This document shows positions 34,070-43,432 of a DNA stretch of 64,000 nt, piece by piece. Position 1 is the first letter of the stretch; each line of letters opens with the position of its first letter. Under the pieces are notes generated by a model that was given only the letters and a program-made list of their open reading frames with translations, was not told where the DNA came from and ran no database searches. Source of the stretch: Cellulosilyticum sp. (GTDB taxonomy: Bacteria; Bacillota; Clostridia; Lachnospirales; Cellulosilyticaceae); the NCBI GenBank assembly GCA_015058045.1, contig SVDC01000003.1:60139-124138 (forward strand), in the 5' to 3' direction. The translations under genes were made by a program, and so were the position numbers.

Positions 34070-36046
34070 TTATTTATTTTCTTCCTGTACTTCAATGTGT
34101 TGAAGGTAGTTAAATTTAGTTTTGATTTCTTCATCTACACGATTTAAGAAGCTTTCAAGACTGCAAACACCTTCATCACCTTTTTGGCGGCTACGAACAG
34201 AAACTGTTTTATTTTCCATTTCATCTGCCCCTACTACTACGATATAAGGTACTCTTTCCATACGTGCTTCACGGATTTTGTATCCGATTTTTTCTGTACG
34301 GTAGTCTGCTTCAACTTTCATGATACCGCGATTTTTAAATTCGCGTACAATTTCTGCTGCATAATCTGCATATTTATCAGAAAGTGGAAGAACTTTAACA
34401 GCTGTTGGTGCAAGCCATGTTGGGAAAGCACCTGCATATTTTTCAATAAGCATTGCAAGTGTTCTTTCATAGCATCCCATTGATGTACGGTGGATAATAA
34501 GTGGATGTTTTTTCTCACCATTTTCATCAATGTATGTCATATTTAATCTTTCACCTAATGCAAAGTCAATTTGTACAGTAATGATTGTATCTTCTTTACC
34601 ATGAACATTTTTAAATTGGATATCTAATTTTGGTCCATAGAATGCTGCTTCACCAACTGCTTCTTCGTAGTTGATTTGAAGGTGATCTAAGATATTTCTC
34701 ATGAGACTTTCTGTTCTTTCCCATGCTTCTGGATCATTGATATATTTTTCTGTGTTTTCTGGGTCCCATTTAGAGAAACGGTAGCTAATATCGTTTTCGA
34801 TACCAAGTGTTGTCATCATATAGTTGATGAGCTCAATAACACCTCTGAATTCATCTTCTAATTGTGCTGGTGTACATACAAGGTGACCTTCAGAAATTGT
34901 GAATTGTCTTACACGAATTAGACCGTGCATTTCACCTGATGATTCATTTCTAAATAATGTAGAAGTTTCACCGTAACGAATTGGAAGATCACGGTAGCTG
35001 TGTTGTTCTGCATTATATACTGTAAATTGGAATGGACATGTCATTGGACGAAGTGCAAATACTTCTTTATCTACTTCTTCATCACCAAGTACAAACATAC
35101 CATCTTTGTAGTGATCCCAGTGACCAGACATCTTATAAAGGTCACTCTTAGCCATAAGAGGTGTTTTAGTTAAAACATAACCTCTTCTTTCTTCTTCGTC
35201 TTCTACGAAACGTTGAAGTGTTTGAATAATTCTTGCGCCTTTTGGCATAAGAAGTGGAAGCCCTTGACCCACTTTTTCTTCTGTTGTGAAGATTTTAAGC
35301 TCACGACCAAGTTTATTGTGATCACGTTTTTTAGCTTCTTCTAAAGCTTCTAAGTGAGCTGCAAGCTCAGCTTTTTTAGGGAATGCTGTTGCGTAAAGAC
35401 GATTGAGCATTTTATTTTTTTCGCTACCTTTCCAGTAAGCACCTGCTGATTGAAGAATTTTAAATGCTTCAACTGGCTTTGTACTCATAAGGTGTGGCCC
35501 TGCACAAAGATCTACGAAATCACCTTGTTTGTAGAAGCTAATTACTTCGCCTTCTGGAAGGTCACGAATTAATTCTACTTTGTAAGGTTCATCTGCTACT
35601 TCCATTAATTTAATAGCTTCTTCTCTAGGAAGTTCAAAACGCTCGATTGCTAATTTTTCTTTTACGATTTTTTTCATTTCTGCTTCGATTTTAGCTAAAT
35701 CATCTTCTGCGAAGTGTTTATCTGTATCGAAATCATAGTAGAAACCATCTTCAATAGCTGGTCCAATCGCAAGTTTTACTTCTGGGTAAAGTCTTTTTAC
35801 TGCTTGTGCCATAATATGAGCTGCAGTATGTCTAAATGCCCATTTACCTTCTTTATCATTGAAAGTTAAAATTTCAAGGTCGCAATCCTCATTTAACTCT
35901 GTTCTGAGGTCAACCATTTCTCCATTTACTTTACCTGCACAAGCTGCTCTTGCAAGTCCAGCACTTAAGCTTTCTGCTACGCCAAGCACTGTAATGCCTT
36001 TTTGACATTCTTTAATACTACCATCTTTAAGTGTAATCTTAATCAT
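34070..36046 (-). CDS. thrS: Threonyl-tRNA synthetase, divergent paralogue
   Basis: 658 aa. TGS domain (1-62), editing domain with HTAAHIMAQAVKRLYP (about 73-88), catalytic core and anticodon domain. Zinc ligands of ThrRS are retained: Cys in RPMTCPFQF, His in TISEGHLVC, His in IHRTSMGCYER. Motif 2 reads FRNESSGEMHGLIRVRQFT rather than HRHELSGALHGLMRVRNFT of the other copy, and NCPG is replaced by TCPF, so the catalytic half belongs to a distinct subtype while the N-terminal 240 residues closely match the other copy. ATG 36046 follows GAAGGAGAAG. Controlled by its own T-box. Confidence 0.95.
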   Translation of the reverse strand: MIKITLKDGSIKECQKGITVLGVAESLSAGLARAACAGKVNGEMVDLRTELNEDCDLEILTFNDKEGKWAFRHTAAHIMAQAVKRLYPEVKLAIGPAIEDGFYYDFDTDKHFAEDDLAKIEAEMKKIVKEKLAIERFELPREEAIKLMEVADEPYKVELIRDLPEGEVISFYKQGDFVDLCAGPHLMSTKPVEAFKILQSAGAYWKGSEKNKMLNRLYATAFPKKAELAAHLEALEEAKKRDHNKLGRELKIFTTEEKVGQGLPLLMPKGARIIQTLQRFVEDEEERRGYVLTKTPLMAKSDLYKMSGHWDHYKDGMFVLGDEEVDKEVFALRPMTCPFQFTVYNAEQHSYRDLPIRYGETSTLFRNESSGEMHGLIRVRQFTISEGHLVCTPAQLEDEFRGVIELINYMMTTLGIENDISYRFSKWDPENTEKYINDPEAWERTESLMRNILDHLQINYEEAVGEAAFYGPKLDIQFKNVHGKEDTIITVQIDFALGERLNMTYIDENGEKKHPLIIHRTSMGCYERTLAMLIEKYAGAFPTWLAPTAVKVLPLSDKYADYAAEIVREFKNRGIMKVEADYRTEKIGYKIREARMERVPYIVVVGADEMENKTVSVRSRQKGDEGVCSLESFLNRVDEEIKTKFNYLQHIEVQEENK

Positions 36047-36209
36047 TGCATCTTCTCCTTCTTCATTATCTAAATCTCAAAGACATAAGCGTTAGGCTCT
36101 ATATGTCTAAGTATGAGGGACATCTCTTATGTAGTCTTTGCTATTTTTATATTACAATGCGATTTTACAATTTATTGGCCATCATTCTATGACATTGCAA
36201 TTTTAAAAA

Positions 36210-36535
36210 CACAAAAACTCCCGTCCCTCTTTAAATAAAAAATTATTTAAAAAGGGACGGGAGGTATTCATCTATATTTTCCCGCGGTTCCACCCTTGTT
36301 GTTTCATCCATTAAATCCTTACATCGATTTAAAGCTTTAAGAAACCACTTGATTAACTATAACGGGGTTACCGGATTGCTTTACAATCACTCCGAGGTAG
36401 TCTTCACTTAAAGTCTTTAAAAATACTCCCAGCCATGGTATCTTCTCTCTGAAAAAGCGTAATTAAGCTACTCGTCTCATCATCGTTTTATATTTATTTG
36501 TTAAGATTAGTTTATTTTTAATCACTAACCTTATT
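36210..36535 (-). promoter_or_regulatory. Threonine T-box leader of first thrS
   Basis: The T-box sequence GGGTGGAACCGCG lies at 36295-36283 on the minus strand. It is followed by a strong terminator hairpin (36218-36263) and a T run. Upstream are an AGAGAGAA AG-box like segment and GAAGACTACCTCGGAG (36405-36390) with adjacent Thr codons ACU ACC as probable specifier. Uncharged tRNA-Thr would favour read-through. Confidence 0.9.
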
Positions 36536-36541
36536 GTCATT

Positions 36542-36570
36542 ATTCTAATCAATACTATTGCTTATGTCAA
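36542..36570 (-). promoter_or_regulatory. Sigma-A promoter of first thrS
   Basis: TTGACA (36570-36565), 17-nt spacer, TAGAAT (36547-36542); start near 36535, leader about 490 nt. Confidence 0.8.
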
Positions 36571-36620
36571 CACAGTTTTTCTAAGATTAAACCTTTTAAT
36601 ATAGTATTAGTAGTTTATAC

Positions 36621-36734
36621 TTAAAGTTCCACTAACTCTATAACTGTCTCAGCTGCACTGGTCAAACTCTCTGCAATATTTTTTACATGTTCTGCTTGAT
36701 GAGATGCTTCCCCATTGGTTGTTTCTACTGTATT
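36621..36734 (-). pseudogene. Remnant of a methyl-accepting chemotaxis protein C-terminus
   Basis: A 37-codon open stretch ends at TAA 36623-36621 and reads NTVETTNGEASHQAEHV, then KNIAESLTSAAETVIELVEL. The spacing of Ala, Glu and hydrophobic residues is that of the signalling-helix end of MCPs (A-HVK-IA-SL--AAE-V-ELVEL). It has no start codon and begins right after, and in the same frame as, the stop of the GH43 gene. It looks like what is left after the front of a chemoreceptor gene was replaced. Short, so the family call is tentative. Confidence 0.5.
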
Positions 36735-38591
36735 TTATATACTCTTATACTTTATGCTAAAACTCCTCAATTTCTCAGGAAGATCCAATTCTTCTAGCAC
36801 ATCTAACATAGGTTCTCCATCCACATCAAAATGAACCCGCCTTGCACCAGAAGATCTTGGACCGTCTACACCTTTTCTGCCATGATAGAAATTCCATACA
36901 ATTCCATTTTCATCCTGTAAATAAGAATTATGTCCTGTACCATACTCTCCCTCACAAGATCGTGAAGACATAAGTGGATAGTTACTCTTCTGCCAGTTCA
37001 TTGGATCCATAATGTCGCTTCCCATCTTAGGTTTTAATAATCCTACGGCATAAGTCGCATCAACAGCTGCACCAGAATAAGTCACCATTAATTGCCCGTT
37101 ATATTCTAGAGCATAAGGTCCTTCTACTACAAAAGTATGATTATTTTCCCATCCATATTCAGGTTTAGCAAGACAAACTGGATCACTTACTAACTTCCAT
37201 GGTTCATTTTCATCAAGTTGTGCTATATAAAGCCATGCACCTTGATCCACAGGTAAAAACTGTCTCTGAGACCATATGGCATAGACCTGACCTTGATAAT
37301 AAAATGTAGTCATATCTAGGCTAATGACTTTACCAGCTTCACACAATGGCGATCCATCTTTCTTTACTACTAAATGAGGTTCTGACCAATCTTTCGTACA
37401 CATCGGATCTCCATTTTCTCTTAATGCCATCACCCTTGACTCTTCCCTAAAGAACTCTCCTTCCGTAGCCGCATGGAAAATATACATTTTTCCACCAATT
37501 TCATGAAATTCTGGTGCCCACAAAAGTCCACCTATTCCTTTATAAGTCTTTGAATCTAAAATAAGCGTTTCTTTTGCAGTTACTATATCCTGCAATGTAT
37601 CTGCACACCTAATATAAAGTGTATGATTATTATCTGCATCATTTGTAGCAATAAAATAATACTTTCCACGCCAATACATGCAACAAGGATCTGCACGATT
37701 TTCTGTAAATGGAAACTCAAAATGTTCTTGATGAACGACTCCTTCAATCAATGCTTCATTTGATTTGTCATCTACACTTTTAGTATACCAATCTATTTTT
37801 CGCTCTACTTTGACCCCATCACTATATGTTGCAACCGCTTTTATAGCTTTTAGATTTTTTATTGACATCTCATCTACTTCTTGGGTCAGCTCCATTTTCT
37901 CACAAACTGGTACTAAAAGCTTATGGCATAAATATTCTCCTACTTGCTCATTAACTTCTATATAATTCCCTATCTGAATCCCCTCTATATGAGCTGTTAA
38001 CTCCTTTGGAAGAATCTCAGTATGTATAGAGGGCTCTTGCATTTTAATTTGTCTTAAAAGAATATGATCTTTTCTAGGAACTTGTTTTGGTTTTTCTAGA
38101 GCTCTATTAATGCATTCTCCCTCTGTAAAAAGAGTCGTCACACCTTCCATCCACTTTCCATCTTTACTTTGCCAACAAATACAATAACCTTTGTTCTTTG
38201 CGTCATATTGGCAACGTACTTCTTGAATCATTCCTTCAGCTTGTAATCTAATAAGTCCAATTTCCTCAAAGTGTACTAAATCTTTGCTTTTCCACAGTAG
38301 AATACATCCTTCACTTTCAATATCTTCTCCGCCTTCTGCCTCTGTACGTATAGCAGCCAATCCAAATTGTCCATCTTCTGTTAAGAAGAGCCAAGGCTTT
38401 TTTAAACTCTTAGCTACTATTGTGCCATCTGCTTTATGAGTTGCTTTAGCATATACCAATCCTTCATTATGATGAAATGGTACAAACCTTCCATCTTCTG
38501 TATCATATGCAAGATGAATACTATACGCTAATCGATTTGCATAAATCATATCTTCTTTTGGCATTCTTGTATAACATAAAATCTTCATCAT
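36735..38591 (-). CDS. Glycoside hydrolase family 43 enzyme with extra N-terminal domain
   Basis: 618 aa, no signal peptide, so cytoplasmic. Residues about 295-600 form the five-bladed GH43 domain with the three acidic residues in order: general base Asp301 in RADPCCMYWRGKYYF, pKa modulator Asp426 in ISLDMTTFYYQG, acid Glu490 in FVVEGPYALEYNG. The WAPEFHEIGGKMYIFHA and GTGHNS segments are also typical. Such enzymes remove arabinose or xylose from xylan or arabinan oligosaccharides. The first 290 residues are not a GH43 propeller I can place; they look beta-rich and might be another partial propeller plus an Ig-like domain. Divergent from the AraC gene; GGAGG before ATG 38591. Confidence 0.8.
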   Translation of the reverse strand: MMKILCYTRMPKEDMIYANRLAYSIHLAYDTEDGRFVPFHHNEGLVYAKATHKADGTIVAKSLKKPWLFLTEDGQFGLAAIRTEAEGGEDIESEGCILLWKSKDLVHFEEIGLIRLQAEGMIQEVRCQYDAKNKGYCICWQSKDGKWMEGVTTLFTEGECINRALEKPKQVPRKDHILLRQIKMQEPSIHTEILPKELTAHIEGIQIGNYIEVNEQVGEYLCHKLLVPVCEKMELTQEVDEMSIKNLKAIKAVATYSDGVKVERKIDWYTKSVDDKSNEALIEGVVHQEHFEFPFTENRADPCCMYWRGKYYFIATNDADNNHTLYIRCADTLQDIVTAKETLILDSKTYKGIGGLLWAPEFHEIGGKMYIFHAATEGEFFREESRVMALRENGDPMCTKDWSEPHLVVKKDGSPLCEAGKVISLDMTTFYYQGQVYAIWSQRQFLPVDQGAWLYIAQLDENEPWKLVSDPVCLAKPEYGWENNHTFVVEGPYALEYNGQLMVTYSGAAVDATYAVGLLKPKMGSDIMDPMNWQKSNYPLMSSRSCEGEYGTGHNSYLQDENGIVWNFYHGRKGVDGPRSSGARRVHFDVDGEPMLDVLEELDLPEKLRSFSIKYKSI

Positions 38592-38767
38592 TTATTGCCT
38601 CCTATATTCCTTTTTTCTTACATAACACTTGATTGCTTTTATTCTTTAAATTCATATGCTTTTAAATATTTAATCAAGCTGAACGAAAATAGTGCATTTT
38701 TTTGAATTTTATGATAAAATAGTTTTAAAAAATACTTTTAAAAAGAACCTAAGGAGTGTGAGAATTT

Positions 38768-39685
38768 ATGGAAGAATCAATCTATCTTAATCCCATACGT
38801 CCACAACCTTTTGATGGCGGTATTGGAACCTCTTATGACGGCCTTCATGAATTTGTAGACTACTTACCAGGAACCTCTATCCGTTTTTGGTATACTTCTG
38901 ATTCCAACTGTTATACAGAGCATTGGCATGATTCTATGGAAATCATTTCTTGTGAACGTGGCTATTATCTGTCAGATATAGAAGGTGTAAATTTCAAGGT
39001 TACACCTGGAGATATTTTAATGATTCCTGGTGGTATTATTCATACCCTATCTCCTATGGATGATTGCCATGGATATGTTCATCTCATTGATTTACATTTT
39101 ATCAAAGAACTTAAGAGTTCAGATAGTATACACCCCATCCTTTCACATCCTATTTTTATTTCTCAAAAAGAGCGCCACTCTTTAAACTTATCCGTCGGCT
39201 CTCTGTTAGAACAAATGAGAAATGAATACTTTAGTGACAATAACTTACGTGAATTATTGATTTATTCCCATATGCTTTTACTTCTAGCCCATGTCGTTCA
39301 AGAACATTTCACTAGTGCTCGTAATTCCTTGAGGCTTCATACCACTCGGCAGAAAGAGTACATAGATAAGTTTAATGAAGTACTTAAGTATCTTTCTCTA
39401 CACTACATGGAAGATCTTACACTGGAACAAACAGCTAAACACTTTGGTTTTTCAAAATATCATTTTTCTAGATTATTTAGTAAATATACAACTTATAATT
39501 TTTCCGACTACTTAACTTACCAAAGGATTAATACAGCTCAATCTTTACTTATGCAATCCTCTTTATCTATTACAGAAATCGCAGAACAATCTGGTTTCAA
39601 TAGTTTGTCTACATTTAATAGAGTATTTAAAGAAAAAATTGGCTGCAGTCCCTCAAAGTATCGTAATTTATATACACAAATATAA
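38768..39685 (+). CDS. AraC-family regulator of the sugar locus
   Basis: 305 aa. N-terminal cupin-type sensing domain (about 50-110, ITEHWHDSMEIISCERGYY like: HWHDSMEIISCERGYY), C-terminal AraC domain with two helix-turn-helix units (LTLEQTAKHFGFSKYHFSRLF and SITEIAEQSGFNSLSTFNRVF, each truncated here to LTLEQTAKHFGFSKYHFSR and SITEIAEQSGFNSLSTF). ATG 38768 follows AAGGAG. It lies between GH43 and the other enzyme genes and most likely activates the locus on sensing a pentose or xylo-oligosaccharide. A TGATAAAAT extended -10-like element is near 38712-38720. Confidence 0.9.
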   Translation: MEESIYLNPIRPQPFDGGIGTSYDGLHEFVDYLPGTSIRFWYTSDSNCYTEHWHDSMEIISCERGYYLSDIEGVNFKVTPGDILMIPGGIIHTLSPMDDCHGYVHLIDLHFIKELKSSDSIHPILSHPIFISQKERHSLNLSVGSLLEQMRNEYFSDNNLRELLIYSHMLLLLAHVVQEHFTSARNSLRLHTTRQKEYIDKFNEVLKYLSLHYMEDLTLEQTAKHFGFSKYHFSRLFSKYTTYNFSDYLTYQRINTAQSLLMQSSLSITEIAEQSGFNSLSTFNRVFKEKIGCSPSKYRNLYTQI

Positions 39686-39724
39686 ATTGAAAAGCAATGT
39701 ATCCTTGATCATTGCTTTTCAATT
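39685..39724. terminator. Hairpin between convergent AraC and 674-aa gene
   Basis: Perfect 15-bp stem (39685-39699 with 39710-39724) directly at the AraC stop. U tracts are short, so termination strength is uncertain. Confidence 0.65.
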
Positions 39725-39738
39725 CTATTTTACTGCAT

Positions 39739-41763
39739 TTAATAAGTATTACTTTCCTTATTTCTTCTCTCCCAATAATCTCCCGCTAATCCTTCTAGTA
39801 TACTCCCAACTGCCCAAGGCATTAAACAGAACCATGTACTGGACGGCTCACCAGTTGGATAGTTTTCTGTTAATAAACCTTCTGAATAACAAAATCGTTC
39901 AGACATCCAACCTCTATGTCCATAATCATATTCTTTTTCATATGTATTATGGCACTGACATCCCCAACCAATGGTATCTAACATACGGGTATAAATATAA
40001 TTATCTGCTCTTCTTTCTAAATAAAAAAGCATTTCATCTACGATAGAACTTGACATAGGATGAATATGTGGGTTACATGTAGAAGTAACACTTCCTCCGC
40101 AACTACTCCATCCTACTTTACTTAGAGGTGCTACCTGTATCGGCACATTATAGATGAATTTAAACGTATACTCGTAATATAAACCATCTCTCATATGATC
40201 TAAATATTTTTCATCCTTTGTCAAAAGATATAGATACTTCATAGCTCGAATATAAGCAAGAATTCCCTCTGAATCAATAGCTTTACTTGTGTCTAATGGT
40301 GTACCATAACACTCTACCTTCCTTACATATGCTTCATAGTAATGCGCTTCACTTTCTATCAAACCTCTTATGTAGTGTTTTTCTCCTGTAAGATATGAAT
40401 AATACGCAATAGCTGCAAGACACCATGTTCCACTAAATGAATCATATTCAAGCCCTGCTCCTGTCGTCTCAGACCAAATATATGGATATTCGTGGTCTTG
40501 ATTCTTGCTACCTTCCATATACTCTATAATAGGTTCTGCATAAGCAAGCCATTCCTCTCTATCACAGTCCATCAGCCTTTTTTCATACTCATATGCTTTC
40601 AATAGATAATAGATGCCCTGACCTACAATATATGAAGAATGTCCAGATGTTTCCATTAAATCAAACCACCATCCATGATTACTCCAATGTCCTTCAGTAT
40701 AAGCTGTATAGGGAAAACCAGATCTTTCATTCATAGAACCACTTATAATCCCATGAATACATTCTAATGCCTGTTTTCTAATCTCTTCATCTCTTATTCG
40801 AATAGCAGCTATAAGCTGAGGTACAGCAACAGATAAACCATTTGTCCATGAAAAACTACCTAATTCATTATAGCGATAGCATCCTTCTTGTTCTGTTTCA
40901 AAAACTTGAGCAGCATACATCATTTTATCTTCTTCCCAACAGTCCTTTGCTACAGCACCACTCATTAGTTTAACCGTTTCTTCTATAGTATCGCCTACTC
41001 GTGGTTTTTGATGATACTTAATATAGATATCTTTTAAAATAGTATGAACTGCTAACTCACTCTCTGCTTTTCCTTCATATACTTCTAGTACAATAGAAAT
41101 TCTTTCACCAGCCTCTATGGTAAAACTATTCTGCTCAGACATAGATGCTCTTTCCTTAATATGGTGAGAATCTACAAATAACCAAGGTGCATTTTCATAG
41201 CCTAATGTATAACACAATTTCTCTTGTACTTGTTCCACTTCCACTAAATAACTACAACCAAAACCTGCATATTGATAAAAACTTCCGACTCTATCAGGTT
41301 GCCATTGCTTCTTTTCGCCTTCATCCATTATAAAATAAGAACTTGCTGCAATTCCCCATATGTTTCCTTCATCGAAAATAATCGCTGCAGGGTGAGAAAT
41401 CCTATCAGCTCGTATCATCCATTCGGGTGATGATGGACAATCCTGTTCCTTCCTAATTCTCGGAAATTGATTTTCTACTCGTTGTGGAACCTCTCCTCTA
41501 TTTCTTCCATATAAAAATGCTGGAAGGAAGTATCTTGGATTCTCACCTTTTTTCGACAACTCGATTTTAATAACACCTGACCATCTTGTATGGAGTAAAT
41601 TTTCTAGAGTAATCTTTAACTCTCTTTTCTTGATTGTGCTTATACCTGATAGAGCCTTTTGTTGTTCCCAACAGGTACTTACTAGCAATCCTTCTTCACT
41701 AGCTGCTTGATATAGTGTATTTTCTTGATTTAAATTTCTGGCTAGAATTGCTATATTCACCAT
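39739..41763 (-). CDS. Unclassified large protein of the xylan locus, probable alpha/alpha-barrel enzyme
   Basis: 674 aa, no signal peptide. Residues about 1-250 look beta-rich (LLHTRWSGVIKIELSKKG, YFLPAFLYGRNRG), and residues about 260-660 are helical with repeated aromatic pairs (NGLSVAVPQLIAA, GHWSNHGWWFDLMETSGHSSYIVG, YIWSETTGAGLEYDSFSGTW, GWSSCGGSVTSTCNPHIHPMSS). This beta-sandwich plus (alpha/alpha) toroid layout is common in glycoside hydrolases and polysaccharide lyases, but I cannot match a named family. Acidic residues in DSFSGTW and ETSGH are possible catalysts. Same operon as GH39 and the importer, so a cytoplasmic hydrolase of imported oligosaccharides is likely. Tail WERRNKESNTY. 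Confidence 0.65.
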   Translation of the reverse strand: MVNIAILARNLNQENTLYQAASEEGLLVSTCWEQQKALSGISTIKKRELKITLENLLHTRWSGVIKIELSKKGENPRYFLPAFLYGRNRGEVPQRVENQFPRIRKEQDCPSSPEWMIRADRISHPAAIIFDEGNIWGIAASSYFIMDEGEKKQWQPDRVGSFYQYAGFGCSYLVEVEQVQEKLCYTLGYENAPWLFVDSHHIKERASMSEQNSFTIEAGERISIVLEVYEGKAESELAVHTILKDIYIKYHQKPRVGDTIEETVKLMSGAVAKDCWEEDKMMYAAQVFETEQEGCYRYNELGSFSWTNGLSVAVPQLIAAIRIRDEEIRKQALECIHGIISGSMNERSGFPYTAYTEGHWSNHGWWFDLMETSGHSSYIVGQGIYYLLKAYEYEKRLMDCDREEWLAYAEPIIEYMEGSKNQDHEYPYIWSETTGAGLEYDSFSGTWCLAAIAYYSYLTGEKHYIRGLIESEAHYYEAYVRKVECYGTPLDTSKAIDSEGILAYIRAMKYLYLLTKDEKYLDHMRDGLYYEYTFKFIYNVPIQVAPLSKVGWSSCGGSVTSTCNPHIHPMSSSIVDEMLFYLERRADNYIYTRMLDTIGWGCQCHNTYEKEYDYGHRGWMSERFCYSEGLLTENYPTGEPSSTWFCLMPWAVGSILEGLAGDYWERRNKESNTY

Positions 41764-41794
41764 CTACCGCCCTCCTGCATAATGATTATACATT

Positions 41795-43318
41795 TTATTC
41801 ATACTGCATCACACGTTTATAATCGTATCCTCTATCACTTATCCCTCTAATAGGCTGTATTTCTAAATATAGTACACCATTTTCCTCTACTTCTATTGAA
41901 AATGATAGCTGCTGATTACTTTTCTCTACCCTCATGGAACGAATAGTTGGTCTAGCTGCTTCACGTAACAGTTTCTTTTGTGCTTCAGATAGAGACTGTG
42001 GTTCCCCAAGATTATGCCAAAGCTGTAATGGGTTGCAAGTTTTTTCATCTACTTGTTGGATTATAATACTATACTCTTTTTCATTCGCTGGGAAAGTATA
42101 TGATAACTCTATTTTCTTTCCTGTTCTTGTAACATTATGATTCCATGCAATAATGCAATATTTTCCATTTAGTTTTTCTACCACGAGCGTGTTGTCATCT
42201 CGAAAACGGCATATACCATCTTTTATTTGTTTAAAAAATTGGAATGTCCAAAAAGTTGGCTTTGGAATACCTCCATTAGCAACCATCCCGAACCCACCAT
42301 GAAATGGTGAAAATGGAACACCCATCTCTTCAAAAATATCTCCAAAAGTCCAATAAGAATAAGAAGCATTGTCATCGCCTAGCCAAGATAATTGATTAGC
42401 TAAATAGGCTGCATTCTGATTTGTATCATGAATTGGATTATTAGGAATATAGGATGTATTAAACTCTGTAATATGAATTTCTTTTCCTTTAAATGCGTCA
42501 AAACTATCCACAATATTCCTTGTGGTATGTAGGTTTTCTTTTCCGTATTCGCTAGCAGTTAATACTTGATAGCCATAATGACCTTCTCTCTCTGGCATTT
42601 CTGTATTATAGTGATGTCTTGTCACAAAATCTACAGGAATATTACGTTCTTTGCAAAACTGTAAAAACTCTCTAATCCATCGTTCATCATCTACACCACA
42701 GATTGCAGGTCCACCTATGCGAAAACGCGCATCAACTTGCTTAACTGCATAGAAAGTCCTCTCAAAAAGCTTAAAATACTCGTCCATATCTGCATCTTTC
42801 CAGAATACTGATAAATTAGGTTCGTTCCACACTTCAACAGGCCAAGTTGTCACCTGTTCTGCACCATATCGTTCAATAAGATGCTGCAAAGTAGCTTTCA
42901 CTAAATCACACCAACCATCATATGACTTAGGTTGTGTTACATTGCCCTTCCAGTAAAAAACAGTTTGATTACCTGAAGCCATTTTTTCTGGCATAAACCC
43001 TAACTCTAAAAATGGTTTAATACCAAGACTTTGATAACTATCCATCACAAGATCCAAATAGGTAAAATTATATTCTACTTTTGTATTTCCCTCATCATCT
43101 TCATATTCTTGGTAAATAGCCATATCATCACTAAATAAACCATGCCCTCTAATATACTGAAATCCTATTTCTTCTTGAACTAATTTGAGCTGATCATAAT
43201 ATTCTTTTTGTAATGCCAACCCCATTCTTCCAGTCCCCACACAATAATCTACTTGATTATTAAAAGACACCTCTTGATCTAATTGTACTTGAATCGTTTT
43301 CTTTTCAATCCCTGCCAT
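41795..43318 (-). CDS. xynB: GH39 beta-xylosidase
   Basis: 507 aa, no signal peptide. Acid/base Glu166 in VEVWNEPNLSVFW and nucleophile Glu285 in IHITEFNTSY fit family 39; IRGHGLFSDDMAIYQ and RHHYNTEMPEREG are also family segments. Beta-xylosidase acting on xylo-oligosaccharides in the cytoplasm; other GH39 are alpha-L-iduronidases, but the short clostridial form and neighbours favour xylosidase. It lies 115 nt after the binding-protein gene with a hairpin between. Confidence 0.9.
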   Translation of the reverse strand: MAGIEKKTIQVQLDQEVSFNNQVDYCVGTGRMGLALQKEYYDQLKLVQEEIGFQYIRGHGLFSDDMAIYQEYEDDEGNTKVEYNFTYLDLVMDSYQSLGIKPFLELGFMPEKMASGNQTVFYWKGNVTQPKSYDGWCDLVKATLQHLIERYGAEQVTTWPVEVWNEPNLSVFWKDADMDEYFKLFERTFYAVKQVDARFRIGGPAICGVDDERWIREFLQFCKERNIPVDFVTRHHYNTEMPEREGHYGYQVLTASEYGKENLHTTRNIVDSFDAFKGKEIHITEFNTSYIPNNPIHDTNQNAAYLANQLSWLGDDNASYSYWTFGDIFEEMGVPFSPFHGGFGMVANGGIPKPTFWTFQFFKQIKDGICRFRDDNTLVVEKLNGKYCIIAWNHNVTRTGKKIELSYTFPANEKEYSIIIQQVDEKTCNPLQLWHNLGEPQSLSEAQKKLLREAARPTIRSMRVEKSNQQLSFSIEVEENGVLYLEIQPIRGISDRGYDYKRVMQYE

Positions 43319-43385
43319 CTCTTATCTCCCATTTCTTTTTTATTTATTCTATAATCAATCACATCATTTGAATCTATTGAATAAG

Positions 43386-43413
43386 ATAGGAGCTAGTATA
43401 GACCAGCTCCTAT
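43386..43413 (-). other. Hairpin between binding-protein gene and GH39 gene
   Basis: 9-bp stem (43386-43394 with 43405-43413) with no long T tract after it. It may partly stop transcription or mark a processing end of the abundant binding-protein message. Confidence 0.5.
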
Positions 43414-43432
43414 TTATTTACTGTATCGCTAC

